DNA of 64,000 nucleotides from assembly GCA_000310025.1 (NCBI GenBank), contig FN649726.1, positions 2,154,546 to 2,218,545 of the forward strand, written 5' to 3'. Below the pieces are notes generated by a model. It was not told where the DNA came from. It did not search any database and worked only from the letters and a program-made list of their open reading frames with translations. Below, piece after piece: positions 48,914 through 61,666 of the stretch; positions within the stretch are counted from its first letter, which is position 1; each line of letters begins with the position of its first letter. This DNA is from Ectocarpus siliculosus (Eukaryota; Sar; Phaeophyceae; Ectocarpales; Ectocarpaceae). The translations under genes and the position numbers were made by a program.

Positions 48914-51900
48914 TGCAGCGCTGGACGCGCGGAGGAGCTGCGTGTCGGGACCCGGCGGCAGCCCGGCGCTGCGCAAGGCGGCGCGCGCCCCCGGCAAGCT
49001 GGGCGGCGACGCGACGCTGCAGCACTGGTTCCAGTGCAAGGGCGGCGCCAAGGGTGACGTGTTCTTGTCGTGGTCGGACCCGCTCTGGGTGGCTCGCGGC
49101 GTGCAGGTTCTGCGCTTCGACGGCCAAATCGGAATCAACGAGGAGAGCTGGGGGCACCGTGGGATCGCGGAAGGTGGCGGCGGCGAAGATGGCGGCGGTG
49201 GCGACGACGAGCGCGAGGGCTTTGGGACTAGGTCAGCTCGTGAGGTTCAGGTCCATGTCGTGGAGCGTGCCGGCGGTTTCGTGATGTCCTTCGCGGAGGG
49301 AGGGTTCGAGGGGGCGGCCGCCGACGGCGTAGGTGTCGTAGACAGCGGCGCTCGAGACAACCATCATCTCGAAAGCAGGTGGGACGTCTACAACCCCGCG
49401 TGTTTTTTTGTGTGATCTCGTCGACGAGAAGACTGCGGGCTCGTTCTGGAGCGCTGGGCTTTTAGGTTTGAAAGAGAGACAACTTTATGCCTTGAAACAG
49501 GAAGCTTCTCGTGGAGCATCTATAGTACGCGCACTTTTTGGTTGGCCATTCGTCGCCCCCGTTGAAGCACCATGCTTTGTTTTTTTACCGGCAGCTAAAG
49601 ATGCCTTTTTTTGTTTCCTCTCGTAAAGTCGCGTGCTAACGTTCGCCCCTCCTGCGCCCGGAAAATCCAAATCTCCGCATATTTACGCGCGCAGAGGGGT
49701 CCTCGGGCGATGGGCCTCGACTCTGGAGCAGCACGTGGTGGTCACTTTGTCCGGGGTGTCCCTTCAGCTCTTGGACGATTCCAACCTTCAGGCAGTTGCC
49801 GCGAACGGCCAGGGAGGAAAATCGACGGCGGCGGCCGCAAGGGCAGCGTCGGAGAGACTTGGCGGGATGGACGGCTGGGTCGGCGGGACGTGGGTGCGTC
49901 AAGCTCTCCATGGCATTTCAAGTCGCGGGTTTTTGTTTTTCTGCTGGTTGGGATGAATGTATACTTCATCTTCGGGGGGGGGGGGGTGTACTCATAGTCG
50001 TGCATGCCGTAGTCGTTAGACCATTGACCTCGCATCCCTACAAAGCCGGGACGGAGCACGCCGGGTTCTCACCGGACCAGGCTCTCACATCACCAAGCGC
50101 GAAGCGAGGGGGGGGGGGTGCGTTCCATTCACAAGTGCAGGTAGCTTGTCCTGCAGGATTCGGAAACACGCCCTATGGTTTGCTCGGGTCTCAACCTACC
50201 GCGGCACGTGCCGAAGCGGCGGTGCAGTAATCGCGAGAGAGGTGCACCGCGTTAAACAGCCAGCCAGTATTGTGCGGCACGCGAGCAAGAGAAGGACGAT
50301 TTGTGAAAGCGGCCGACCAGAACTCTTGCCAACCTCCATTGCCTGGGACCCATCCTTTCTAAGTTACGACCTTGCACACATTACGGCAGCTCCTTGATTT
50401 TCAGCAGGCGTAAGGTTTCCCAGCACGGTTTCGTCCACTAGTGCCACCCAACCCTGTAGTCTACGCAGGTGTTTCTAAGTAAGCAGACACACTGGATAAA
50501 GTATGAAACCGGCCAAGTTGGGGTTAGGGTTGAGATTCATCTGCGTGCCCCCTCCCTGGTATTTTTCGTAATAACGCTTTACTTTCTTCTTGGCGTAGGC
50601 AGTCCACCCAAGCGAACACTCTTCCTGCGTTCCGATCGCCCGTTTCTCTTGCGCCCGTCCCAGGCGGAGCCTGGCGGTCTCCCGTCAGACGGCGCGTCGG
50701 CCCACCTCCCGGCGGCGGCGATACCCGCGATCGTCAGCGTGTTCGTCGACGCGAGCTCGACGCGGCTCTGGCGAGCTGCTCCGGCGGTGCGGCCCGGAAT
50801 GTCGTCGCTTGACCTGGAGCGGTCGTGGCATCTCAAGGACCGGGTCGGCATCGACGTCTGCCTGGGCACTCTTCAGGTTGGTATATATGTTCCGCCGCAC
50901 AACTGACGTTCCTTTTGGCAGGAAGAAAGAGGAGTGTATCTCAATTTTTCCTCCCGTCTTGCGTGGTTGTGGCTGGAGTGTTAACCGAGGCTTGCGTACC
51001 TGCCATGGTCATCAAGCTGCCATGGTCATCAAGGCCGTTTGGGGCGGGGCTGGGTTTGGCCAAGATGATTATTTATCGGCGAACGAACACTTCTCGCGGT
51101 CCCTCGCCGCCCACCAAACCGCCTCGCTTGCGTCTGTGTGTCTGTCCGTCTGTCTGTCGTGCGGCACTCAGATCGATAGTCACGTGGCCGGCCATAGGCT
51201 TCCGGTGATCTTCTGCTTCCGGAAGGGAGGCCGTCTAGTTCAGGTCAACGAAATTGGCATGGGCATGCCTGGAGATGACCAGGTCAAGGGAGACTGCCGC
51301 CTCGCAATGTCCCTCGTAAGTGTTGGGCAGTTTCGTAGCTAGCGTTGGCCGGACGACCGTTTTTCGGTCATCCGCGGACAAGACCATCTGTTGATTGTGT
51401 GCCTCTCGCTCGTGAGGCTGTAGGCATCGTTTGGCCAGAGGGAGGTATGATTACCAGCATGTCGTGTTTGTGCGATGGGGATTGATCTTGTTGTTGTAGT
51501 GCTTCATGGGCTTTGGTTTGCCATTCGTCGTTGTCCTCTTCCGTTGTCAGGGCGTCGCGAACGACGGGAATGCGGGCTGCATCGGATGCTCCTGTTGCGA
51601 GTGACCGACACCGACATGCCCCAGAACTATTTGTATCCTGCGATAAGCACATCTTTTCTTTCGTAACGCGTGTTTTCGCAGGTTCTCGCTGAGTCTTGGG
51701 AAGACAGCCGAGTGCCGTCGTACTTAGAGAAGGTGTCCATCCACTCCGCTCCGATCGACGTCTGCTTCGAGGATTCGCTGCTACCGCCGCTGCTGTTGTT
51801 GCTGGAGAGGTCGGGGTGAGCGGAAACGGGGTGTTCTGTGGTAGTCAGTTTCATGGTTAAGCTGTTTTTGTCCTTGAAAGCTGTTGGCTGACTTGCTTGC

Positions 51901-54900
51901 GGTAGCCGCAGTTCGGTCGCCCACTCCCTACCCCGTGCTTCCACCATCACGAGTGCTACCCTTGTACTCACACGAAAAAATTCTGAAGCAAGCACCTGCT
52001 AGTACCAAGCGCTCTATCTACTCTGTTCCCAGAATAACGGCGCCGCGTGCGACTCAAACATGCTCTCCTCTACACCGCCATCGATAAATAAAATGTGCAC
52101 CCACCGATCAGCATCGGAGCAGCAAGTCCTGGCGACCGTTCATCACCGTACCCGTTCGCGGCGTCGGCAAACGATCGAGGACCCGGCTCTTCGGCGGCGC
52201 AGGGAGGCCTTCCGTCCAAGAGGAGCCCCCAGCTGCTACCCCCGGCGCTGGGCGCAAGCGTGGTCCCGCGGCTGTTCATCCAGCGAGTGGATATCGGCGC
52301 GCTGGTCGTGAGGGCCACCGTGCAGGGCTATATACCGGGGAAACAGGTGACCGCTCCGTTTGAAGTCGTTCGTATTTAGTAAAATGACGTCAGGTGGAGA
52401 TGAACATTTTGTTGGAGGTTCAGGTCTCACCAACGGGCCGCCGAGGACGCATTCCATTTTTTTCTTCTTTTTCACAGTCGGGTGGTTCCCTCGTGTTCTT
52501 GATTTCTGGGAACAGCCACTCAGCAGCGGCATGGCAGTCAATCTGTCCTTATTTTTTTTTTACAGAAGTTAGGGGACCGGGGGCGGGACCGTTGCGGGAA
52601 TCTTGTTAGTGTATGAGTGGCTACTTCGTGTGGCGTCAATCAACGTTGGGCAGGCTCCGACGGTCGCGATGACCCACATGTACACCTTTATTTTATCACT
52701 TTTTCTCAACACTTCGTGACGGCAGCCGCAATAAACATTTTTTGTTTCAGGGGATTGAACTTCGTTCCACGTGCAAAGAACGCTTGGTCCTGGGCCAATG
52801 TTGCTTGGCGGGACCAGCAGCAACCGAACCATTACCGTGGCCCCTTCCCTCGTACCGCGGGCACAGGTGTTTTTGGCCCTGGACAAGTCGCCGTTGCTGT
52901 TCAGACCTGTTTCGCTGCGCGGGGTGCTCGCGCGGCCGGACGAGATAGCGGAGCAGATTGCCTCCAACTACGCGGTTGACGCGCTGCTGCGGTCGCTGGC
53001 GGTGGTTGGGTCGCTGGAGGCGCTCGGGAGCCCGACAACGCTGCTGTCCGAGTGGGGCAAGGGGGTGTACGACCTGTTCGCGATGCCCATCAAAGCGATG
53101 CCCCAGGTGCGCCATGTTACATCCGGACACACAGCTGCATACTCACCCCTTCTGCCGAAGAGACCTCAGCTAGATAGGATTTTTCTGCCTTCAAACCACA
53201 AGGGAAGTAGGCAAACGAAACCATCGGCGTCGGCGGCGTACCTCTTCAGTTAGTGAACTACGGATGGCGATGGAGGGCGCAGAACCCGTACTACTGCTGT
53301 ACTGCAGTTCACGAAGTTGTAGCTTTCCCCCGCCGTCTCGTCTCTTGCTGCGTCCCATCCTTGGCCGCACCACGTCTTTGCCCGAACGCTTGCTTTCTCG
53401 TCACACGTAGGGCCCTTCCTCCACCTTCAGAGCTACCTTTCGAGGGGTCAGCTCCCTGCTCAGACACGCTTCGGCTGGAACTCTGTCGTCGGTCTCGGGC
53501 GTTTCGAACGCCCTGTCCCGCAACCTCGGGGGTCGGGGCGGGGTCGTTCGCCCGATCGCCGGGACCATGGGGCTGGTGAGGAGAACAGCAGTGGGCATGG
53601 CTGTTTCGGCGTTTGTGTCGTGTTGATGACGGTGTCGCAGTGGGGTAGTTCCCGATGAGATAAGAGACGAGTGCTTGCATGGCAGATGCAGGCTGGTTTC
53701 TTCTTGGTGAGGGCATGAGGGGTAGTGCCGTGCAATCCTCGTTTCTAAGCGCACGTGCTGACGTACGTATCAACCGTGGCGTGTCATAACAGACTCGCCC
53801 TCTCTGCCAGCCTTCACTGATAAGTGTCGTTGTCGCAATCGTTATCCTTCCCGCGCGATACATATTTGTACCGCGCAGGTCCATCGGACATCCAAGTCGC
53901 TCATCGCCAGCACTGGCGTGGACAGCGAATGGACTCACGCCGAGGCGAACACGGCGGCCAACCCGGCGACGGCCTACCTCAACGCCGACCTGTGGTACCG
54001 CTGCTGCCTGCTGCCCGCGGGGCACGAGTTCCTCTACCGGACCCCGGCGCTGTGCAGCAACGCCTCCTACAGCCAGGCGAACGTGCCCGTAACGATCGTG
54101 CTCTCCAGCAAGGTGGGAGGCCCCGTTTTATTTGTTTTGGTTCAGATTTTATTTTTTTGGTCTGGATAATACCTCTAGACTCGATGAGCTGGCTATCGGC
54201 CGGCCTCTTGGCCTTTTTCGCGCCTAGGCCCATGTGCTTCACCACGATGGGCCCGTGTTTGGCAGCAGGTGTTCCGCTCTGGTGGTGTTGACAGTGTTGG
54301 TGGCGGTGGGACGGGTAGCCCTTTTTAGCCGGCGGCGTTTGTCAGGCGACCGATTGACAGAACGCGAGAGCCGCAAATTATTCGAACACGTATTGTATTT
54401 TGGTCACACGACACTGCTGTCTGCAGTGGTACCGTTGGTAACCTCGCAACCTTCCGACGCTTAGGACCGGAGGTTCGAGTCTCTGCTCAGCCACGCGAAC
54501 TGTTTTTTTTCTCACATATGTATATATGCCCAAAAACTGTGTGGATGGAAAGCGATTGCTTTGTGTGTACGCATCAATTCAGAATTTACGGTGTTCGAAG
54601 GAGACCGGACACTCTGAATATATATTGCGACAGAACCCCCCCTCCCCCCCCCCCCCCGCCCCCCCCCGCCCCCTCCTCCTATTCCAAACCCCAACTCAGG
54701 CTGTCTTCCTGTACCGGGGAGGCAGCGGCTGCGAGACGCTGTGGAAACAGATCGACCACCAGGACATAACCCTCGTCGAGCAGAGCGCCGAACATGCCCC
54801 GGCAGAGCTCATCCTCAACGCCAGGGGTTATCGCCGCCCGAAGAGCGCCACCAGCCCTTTGGGGGCTGCGCGCGTTGCTTCGGCGGCGGCAACTGTAACC

Positions 54901-55182
54901 GGTGCTCCTTCTCCCCGAACCCGTGCTCCTCCTGTAACCCCCCCCGAAAAGGCAGCAGCAGCAGCTGCCGCAGCAGCAGCAGCAGCAGCAAGAGCTGTCG
55001 CTGATGCTGCTGCTGCTGCCGCCGCCGGAGGCCCCGGCCGTAGGACCGCAGTAGTAGTAGCATCCAGGCTGGAGGCGGAGGAGGTGGCGGTCGGGGGCTT
55101 GCTGATGAAGCTGTCTCTGCCCAGCAGCGCTTGTTGCCGCGAACTGGCCCAGCTTCTCCACGGGCTTTCTGACAAGGCCTGA
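31506..55182 (+). CDS. VPS13B-like: VPS13 family bridge-type lipid transfer protein, VPS13B-like, complete
   Basis: VPS13 proteins form long hydrophobic grooves that move lipids between membranes at contact sites. 26 exons join in phase to 4,693 residues: 31506-31650, 32020-32080, 32609-32776, 33228-33321, 33738-33797, 34129-34302, 34852-35091, 35574-36007, 36405-36576, 36823-36922, 37092-37323, 37628-37707, 38093-42066, 42467-43777, 44147-45349, 45564-45752, 46038-49378, 49695-49889, 50603-50876, 51172-51315, 51682-51815, 52112-52346, 52867-53106, 53411-53575, 53879-54112, 54700-55182. The N-terminal chorein region has GGDVVLENLELRKDVL, IKELRIHIPWTRLQS, NLVLKYEDADVVLS and ASDLTVCLDR. Adaptor-binding (VAB) modules keep their Asn: NHTDRNLWF (about 2720), NYLPQEI, NHLSVPLSL (about 3243), NATGVPVSL (about 3467), NRSTDTVTL (about 3714). 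The VPS13_C region has VFLALDKSP and GVSSLLRHASAGTLSS. The last two exons form a tail I do not recognise. Weakest joins: exons 3, 8, 11 and 18. Confidence 0.93.
48870..48911. repeat. Pure (GCA)14 trinucleotide repeat coding polyalanine
   Basis: Fourteen uninterrupted GCA codons in exon 17 of the VPS13-like gene (about residues 3824-3837) encode alanine, in a linker after the last recognised VAB-type module. Such pure tracts are prone to length change. Confidence 0.97.
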
Positions 55183-57462
55183 GCGAGTGGATCTTGTTCT
55201 TCGAAGATGAAAGTCCGTCGGGTTCCCCCAAGAATAGATACTAGGCGAGCGTAATTTTAATTGAGTAGGGCCGCGGCAGAAGATAATTTGGTACGCCGCC
55301 CATCTCGAGTTTTGATAGAGGATTAAGTCCAACCGTGGACAGTTTGCCACATGTCAACTCCAGAGCGCTCCGGAACGTGCGTCGTTTTGCGTGGCGGGAG
55401 GTACCAATGTGCACGCGCAAGAAATTGAGGTTCCTCCCCCGTTCCTCCTCTCTGTTGCCCGAAGATAGTTGTCTGTGTAAGTCAGGTGTTTGGGGTTTTG
55501 ATATGTAGGCTTGGGCTATTTGCTTCGAGTTCACCGAGGATCGAGTTTTTTTTTTGTTCGTACTTCACGTAAGTTTGTCTTTGGCCACAGGTGAGGCTTG
55601 GCTCTGCACAGTGTACAACCCGCATGCATGCAGTGCCTTTGTGGTTTAATGGTATTTTGGAGTGGGCGGTGGGTACTACCGTGACGATTAGTCTGTATCG
55701 CTGGGTTGTAAATATGATGTGCTTGCGCTTCTCGTAACCGAATTCATGTGGCTGTTGGTGGCCGGCTGACAGGCCCAATAATTTTAGACGCTTCCTTTTG
55801 CGAGGTTGCGAAATCCGATTGTTTTCCGGAGCGACTCATCGGTTACTTCGTTTTTTCCTGCTTGTGTGCTCGGTACCCGCAGGTAGGAACTCTACGTGAG
55901 AGCTCTGAAAACAAAGAAACCACCGACCGATTAGAAAAAGTTTGTTTTACCCCCCTGTGCCACGTTATGTAGCGAGGTTGGGGGTCAGGGCATTGCATTC
56001 AGCATCCGTCGGCCGAAGAATGCTTGAAGTGCGATTGGCAAGCGCTATTATCCCAGAGTGAGCGCACGTCGTTGCGGTTTTCTCCGGCAAATCTACGCGT
56101 GTCTGTGGCTTATTGTAACCTGCTGAGGCCAAGACACACATATGCCCCCTCCCTCACCCCCCTCCCCCTGTTTCACTCAATTCCAAGTCACCTGTTTTTC
56201 CTTTTGGGGTCTAGAGGTTAACCCCTCAAACCTAACAAATTGCCCCAATCAATAGACACCGGCGCTGCAATTGTGAGTATTATTTGTAGTGCCAAAGCCG
56301 GCAAGAGGATTTTGGTCCCTCACTCAATATTGCCTGCCATGGCTCTTACGGAAATGTATTGTACGGTCAATGTTATTGAGAGTGCCTTGCGCGATGCGGA
56401 AGGTTTGTGCGGTGACGCAAACGCTCCTCGTCAAGATCATGGTAAATACTTTCGCCGGACGCACACGTTGAACATGGTTCATCAATCACAACAGCCCGTT
56501 GCTTCTGTATCGTGCGTAAATGCGATGTTTGCCGCATTCAACCGCACTCTCGACACGACACAGGCACAGCGCTCTGTCCATTTTCGCGGTGAAATTAATA
56601 TCGTTGCCTCGACGGTACTAGAGCAGAACAGCATGAAGCATGTCGACCAAGCATCGAAATCCTTGCAGCCTACAGCCTATTGTACTGCTGTGTCCCAGAA
56701 GAACACCCGGACAACACAACCAAGACGCACACGAACCCTTGAAGGCAACAGCAGCATACCAGTACATAAAGAGTAGCAACACAGACAGACCCCACAACAC
56801 GGAGTGAGCAGCGCACGTGTCCCTCAACCTCTGCTCCTCCTTCAATCCATCACGGGGTTAGACCAACACCAACCAAACACACACTCAAACACACTTCCAC
56901 CAAACAACAGTCCGATGTACAGAGCAGAGGCCGTGCCGATTGGGGCAACACACCCTGCAGTATACGAGCACCGGGGAATCCATCAGTACTACACGGTTTC
57001 GATGCACCCCCCACTAACAATTCCCTTCCAATCTGCCTGTCGCGCTGGCTTCGCGGAATGCGCTACGATCCTCGATCGCCATCCTGGCTTTTTCCAGGGA
57101 GAGTCCGGCCTCTCCATTGCCCCTTTTCCGCAGATAGATGCCTTCTCTAGGACGCCAAAATGCGGCGAAAGTTCAGCGTAGGAAAGTGAAGCATGCCCCC
57201 CTGGCCTCGTGCCCTCACCACCCTCGGCCTCCCCCAGCTCCTCCCAGCTCACTCCCTCGTTCACACCCTCTCGGAACTGATGTGTCTTCAGAGGTACGCG
57301 TGTTTGTGACGGAGACAAGAGACTCATGACGTACCCGAACCCTCACGTATCGACAGCATCCCGAACAAGTGCCGGTACCGGCAAAACTGCGGGTTGATCG
57401 TGCATTTTTTTTTTACCGGCACTACTGTTGTTGTACAGGGTATTGGTTGGCACTAACATCGT
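55183..57462. other. Convergent intergenic region between VPS13-like and NIP7 genes
   Basis: Holds the 3' ends of both genes. A plus-strand frame at 56240-56776 (178 codons, no ATG near its start) lacks recognisable domains and I do not support it as a gene. No repeats stand out. Confidence 0.5.
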
Positions 57463-59385
57463 CTATAGGAGATCGTCCTCCACTCGCAAGTACTCCCCTA
57501 CATCCGCCTGGTGCAGCACGACGACGGCGGTGGGATCGAGGTCCTTGCAGAACTCGGTCGGCTGGGCCGCCACGCCGAAACCCAAGGGGACGTCGCTCAT
57601 GCTGTACACCACGGCACCCCCGTACTTGGGGGTGTTTTCCGTTATTCGACCCAGCCCGGACTTCTGCACGTGGTTGCCGTACAAGAAGGACATCTCGGCG
57701 CTCGGTTTTACCCACACTTTGTACTGCAGGGGGAATTGACGTGTTTGCCGTGCCGGGCGTATAAGGGAGGCGGGACGAAACGGAAGGGGTGGGAGGTAAC
57801 CAGTGAGGCATTTATCAGCACGGGTTGCGAGGTGGAGACGGAGAGACTAAATAAAATACACATGCCTGCATGTACATACGTGAGGGCAATGACGGCACGA
57901 AATGACGTGGACGGGTCGCACGCAACACGGCGAGCGGGTCGCCTCCATTTTGATCCAGGACAACTGTACTACACGTGTAGTTAGATTTGAGCATTTCGTG
58001 CCAATGCGTGCGTTAAAATGGAGCGACAGCGCCGCTATCTTCCCGCATGTTCAAGCAGGAACACTCATTCATGCGCGTCACGTCTTCGAACAGCAAGTTT
58101 ACCACAGATAGAGCTGTGCTCAATACAAATGTCTACCGGACAAACGTTCTCGATGTCCACCACGTCCATAAAGTGAAAGCCCAGGTTGGGCATGAATAGA
58201 GAGTATTTGATATCTACTTAGAACTGCTACAACAACTGGCGTGGAACTGACTTGTCAGGCACAAACGTTAGCATTGGCACCTGCTGTGCGCTGGCGCTGC
58301 TGTACAACAGGGCGAGCAACGACACCAGCGTCTTCATGTCATACCTTGGCGTACTGCGAGATATAGTCGAGAGCCGTGATGTGCAGGCGAAACTTTCCCG
58401 ACTTGGTGAACTTTCCGAAGCACGTGCCCAGCGACAGTAGTGTGTCACGGCTGACGCTAGTTGCTTGCCGCATTAGTCGCTCGCTGCGGGGGAGGGGAAG
58501 GCAATATCCAACCAAACGCGCGTGGTGCCTTCTCGTTAGCTGCATCCATCATTCATCAACAAAAGAGCCTACATTGGTAACGCCACAACCTGCAGCATTA
58601 TCTAATCGCCTGATGTGTTGACCATGCGACAGCACACCCACAAAAACCTCTTGTCTCGTTGCAACTACAGGTAGGCTACTGCCGAAAATAGAGCTCTACA
58701 CGGGCTTTTGGGCCAAATGGGTGAGCAAGGAAGGCTAATCGGCGAGTATGGCGGTGGTTCTGGCATCCACGCTGTGCCCACCAGGTGGATCTACGAGAGC
58801 ATTTGCCCACTATAATAGGGAGGGACACAGCGTGTGCCGCATTGCTTTTTTACACTGGTCGGTGCAGCTTCTCCCAAAAGGACAACCTTAACCTTTCCAG
58901 CACGAGCAATCCAATACAAACGTTTCAACAGCAGCGGTGGTACGCTGACAGCAGTACAACGCGGACGAAATCTTCATCATGGTGCTTAGCATACATATCC
59001 CACTATTAAGGGCGTGTGCTGAAAGGTGTGTGTATTGATATCCCGCGTATTTTGGAAGTGGCAATATGAAGAGCGTGGAGTGTTATATATGTACCGTCAT
59101 CAGAGCATCGCCGCGAGAGCAGTGGCTCAGGCCAAGGACATGGGAGAGAAAAACATGCGAGTGGCTTCGGTGGACAACAGCAGGGGTTTGGCGGCTTTGA
59201 ACAACACAACATCCATTCGGTTTGAGGAAGGGGACAACACACCTGACGTAGTACACTCGGTCTTTGTGCAATCGAAAGCAGCACTTCTCGTCCGGACGGT
59301 TGATGAGCTGCTCGATGTTCTTGCCGATGTAGTTGGCCAGCTTTTCAAAGAGCACCTTTGTCTCGTCGTCGGTGAGTGGTCTCAT
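57463..59385 (-). CDS. NIP7: 60S ribosome subunit biogenesis protein NIP7, complete
   Basis: Nucleolar factor needed for pre-rRNA processing and 60S subunit assembly; it binds RNA through a C-terminal PUA domain. Three exons, 59385-59243, 58483-58345 and 57723-57463, join in phases 2 and 0 and encode 180 residues, the usual length of eukaryotic NIP7. Exon 1 starts at an ATG with [16 protein letters not shown] and [20 protein letters not shown]. Exon 2 has [20 protein letters not shown] and [12 protein letters not shown]. Exon 3 has [50 protein letters not shown] and [12 protein letters not shown], and ends with TAG at 57463. Introns are about 760 and 620 bp with good GT-AG sites (AG|GTGTGT, CCCCCGCAG, AAG|GTATGA, CCCCTGCAG). 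The match is along the full length with no missing segment, so this is one of the safest calls in the window. Confidence 0.97.
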
Positions 59386-61666
59386 GATAGCCCAAACTCG
59401 TGTCCACTGCCACGAAAACCCGGTAGAGTAGCCTGTTCTCTGCAGCTGTTACTCCAGCTAGAACTGCTCTAACGGTCCTCGCCTCTAGATCTTGTAGTCC
59501 GGGTAGCTTGGAAGCTGTGTGTGGAGACGAGTAGGGAGTCGTGTGTCGGCACAGGCAGCTCACAGGGCAGCCGCGCAGCCGCCGGGCGCGGAGCAAGCGC
59601 GGCGCAATAACGAGGGGTTTGATGAAAAAGTTGTCTTTATTAAAAAGGGGTGGGGGAAGGCTTGTACACCAACCAAACCGACAACTTGCCGAAAAAAAAA
59701 AGTTCGTTGTGGGCTGGTATCACTTCTCTCAATGCAAGCAACTCAATAAGTCCAGTATCCAGCACGTGTCCTCCAAGTCCTCATTGTAGACACTTCAACA
59801 CATCCCTTCGAGTTTCGAACCGGTGATTTTCTCGAGCGGGTATGTTTCTTTGCGTGATCGGTACATGTGTTTGAGAGTGTACCTGTTACCCGTTAGTGCA
59901 GGAGATCTCCACATCCTCCCCACCCCTCTTTCGAGTCTTCTTGGTCGCTAGGCAAGAAGACTTCTAGGGGGGTAACCGGAACCCGACCGGTTGGTGGCGA
60001 GTCGATTCAAATCTTTTGCGATGCCAGCGCGTGACATAACGTGTTGCTTGCTGGCGGTGGCGGTGACCGGATGTGCTTTCGCCTTGCCGGCGTATCCATA
60101 CGTTTACTTGGCGTCACCGGGGTTCCCTCGTCTTTGGGTTTGAAAGCGCCGGTGGTGGACCGTGGCTCTTGCCCGGGTGCCCCGGAGGGGCAACAGCAGA
60201 AGGCAAAGACTCGCCGCCAACCGGTTGGGTCGGTTACCCCTAGCCTTAGACCACGTATGTACCAGGTTTGTTTTTGTTTTACATTTTTCTACTCCGAACG
60301 TCAACTTTCAATCATCCAGCGGACGTAGTATCCGAACGCCAAAGAACAAAGTGTAACCGCTACATATTTTCTACTGCTTTCCTCTGCCACTGCATGCAAG
60401 CTGCGCCCAAGGCCCCAGGTTGGCACGCTTGGTACGCCCGCACTACAAACCTTTCGAACATTCACACAGCAAGCGGCGTTGTCCTCAACAACCTTCGAGC
60501 AGCCCTCCTTGCTGGCGGGGCGCAATTAACAAAAAGAAGCATTTGAGCTCATGACAATCAACCAAAACCCTACCACTAATTTATGTGGCATGTACAACGT
60601 TGGCGTAAAAGGACATCGGCATGTACGTATCCCCCCCGGCTTCACATTGTATTCTCTCCACGGCGAGCATCAGCCCCTATATCAAGGGCGCCTCAGTACC
60701 TCTGAGCCGTCAACACCTCATTCGCTCAGGGGGCATACATACGTGGGCTCTCACACGTCTCTTGTTTCTCCAACCAAAAGCGTTGTAATCTCCGCGAGAG
60801 GCGGTACAGAAGGACAAATCCCGCATAACCCCAATGTTCACCGATATCTTCAGTACCAACTTATCCACGGTAAGGATACATGTGTACCGAACCCAACCAC
60901 AACAAAAAGTCACCACTCGCCGTTATCCAACCGCAATATCGTAGTCGCATCAATATCCCCCTCATGCTCGCTACACAGCAAAGGACAGCAGTTACCCACG
61001 TACAGTAGTACCCCTTTCGCGAGTTGACCTCATTTTCTTAAACTGATTGAATCAAAATAGGCAACCAACACCCCAACGACGGGAGCATGGAACGAACCCA
61101 CGTATCGTGTGGCATAGACTACACAAACCACACCAAAATCCCTCACAGCGTTGGGTCATCCCGCCAATTCACAACGCCGCAACACCCCAACACACCTACC
61201 CGTTTTTTCTGTCACAAAATGGCAAACGGGAACAGAGTGTGATAATTTTTTTTAGTCTTGTTTTACCTTGACTCTATTACGGCAACATCAAAACGGAACA
61301 CATAAAACTCAAATACTCTACCTCCTGCATTCCTCATATCTAATTAGGGATGAAACTCTATATTACCGGGCCAAGATAAACATACAGAAACGATTTTCTG
61401 GCGTAGCCTACACTCCGTACCAGTATGCACGCACCATAGCATTCTTGCGACAAGTCACTACCAAAACACTCGAGGAAAGTCATGGAGCTAAACATCGAGA
61501 GTAGTCAGGCCAAACGGGCACGACACCAGTGACATCCTCGGCACAATCTGCGTTTCTACACATCGCGCGCCCACTGAGTCCTGCACATTGCGTGTTGCCG
61601 GGGGGCTCAAACGGACAGTATGCCCGCTTCAATCATGAGGTATGCATGAAACGCAACCCCGGCGCA
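59386..61666. other. Intergenic region upstream of NIP7, contains a MITE-like element
   Basis: Apart from the inverted-repeat element at 59964-60243 I see no gene. Frames up to about 158 codons (60551-61027, plus) lack motifs and have noncoding-like composition. The NIP7 promoter should lie just right of 59385, and the 3' UTR of the rightmost gene just left of 61667. Confidence 0.5.
59964..60243. mobile_element. MITE-like element with 36-40 bp terminal inverted repeats
   Basis: The left end reads CTAGGGGGGTAACCGG to GGTGGCGAGTC (59964-60003). The right end reads GACTCGCCGCCAACC to GGTTACCCCTAG (60208-60243). They are inverted copies with a few mismatches and two short indels. The 204-bp interior has no coding potential. 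Two further copies of the terminal repeat sit alone at 11943 and 12096, so this is a dispersed family. No convincing target-site duplication is visible. Confidence 0.7.

Noticed and set aside
52751-52866. Upstream extension of VPS13 exon 23 from the acceptor TTTGTTTCAG
   Set aside because: The frame that continues into VFLALDKSP has a TGA at 52756. The acceptor at 52866 gives the right phase and a family-like sequence without a stop.
54640-54680. Long C-rich tract before the last VPS13 exon
   Set aside because: Probably just the polypyrimidine tract of the acceptor at 54699; no separate function can be argued.
56240-56776. 178-codon frame between the VPS13-like and NIP7 genes
   Set aside because: No ATG near its start, no recognisable domain and no supporting splice sites; likely chance.
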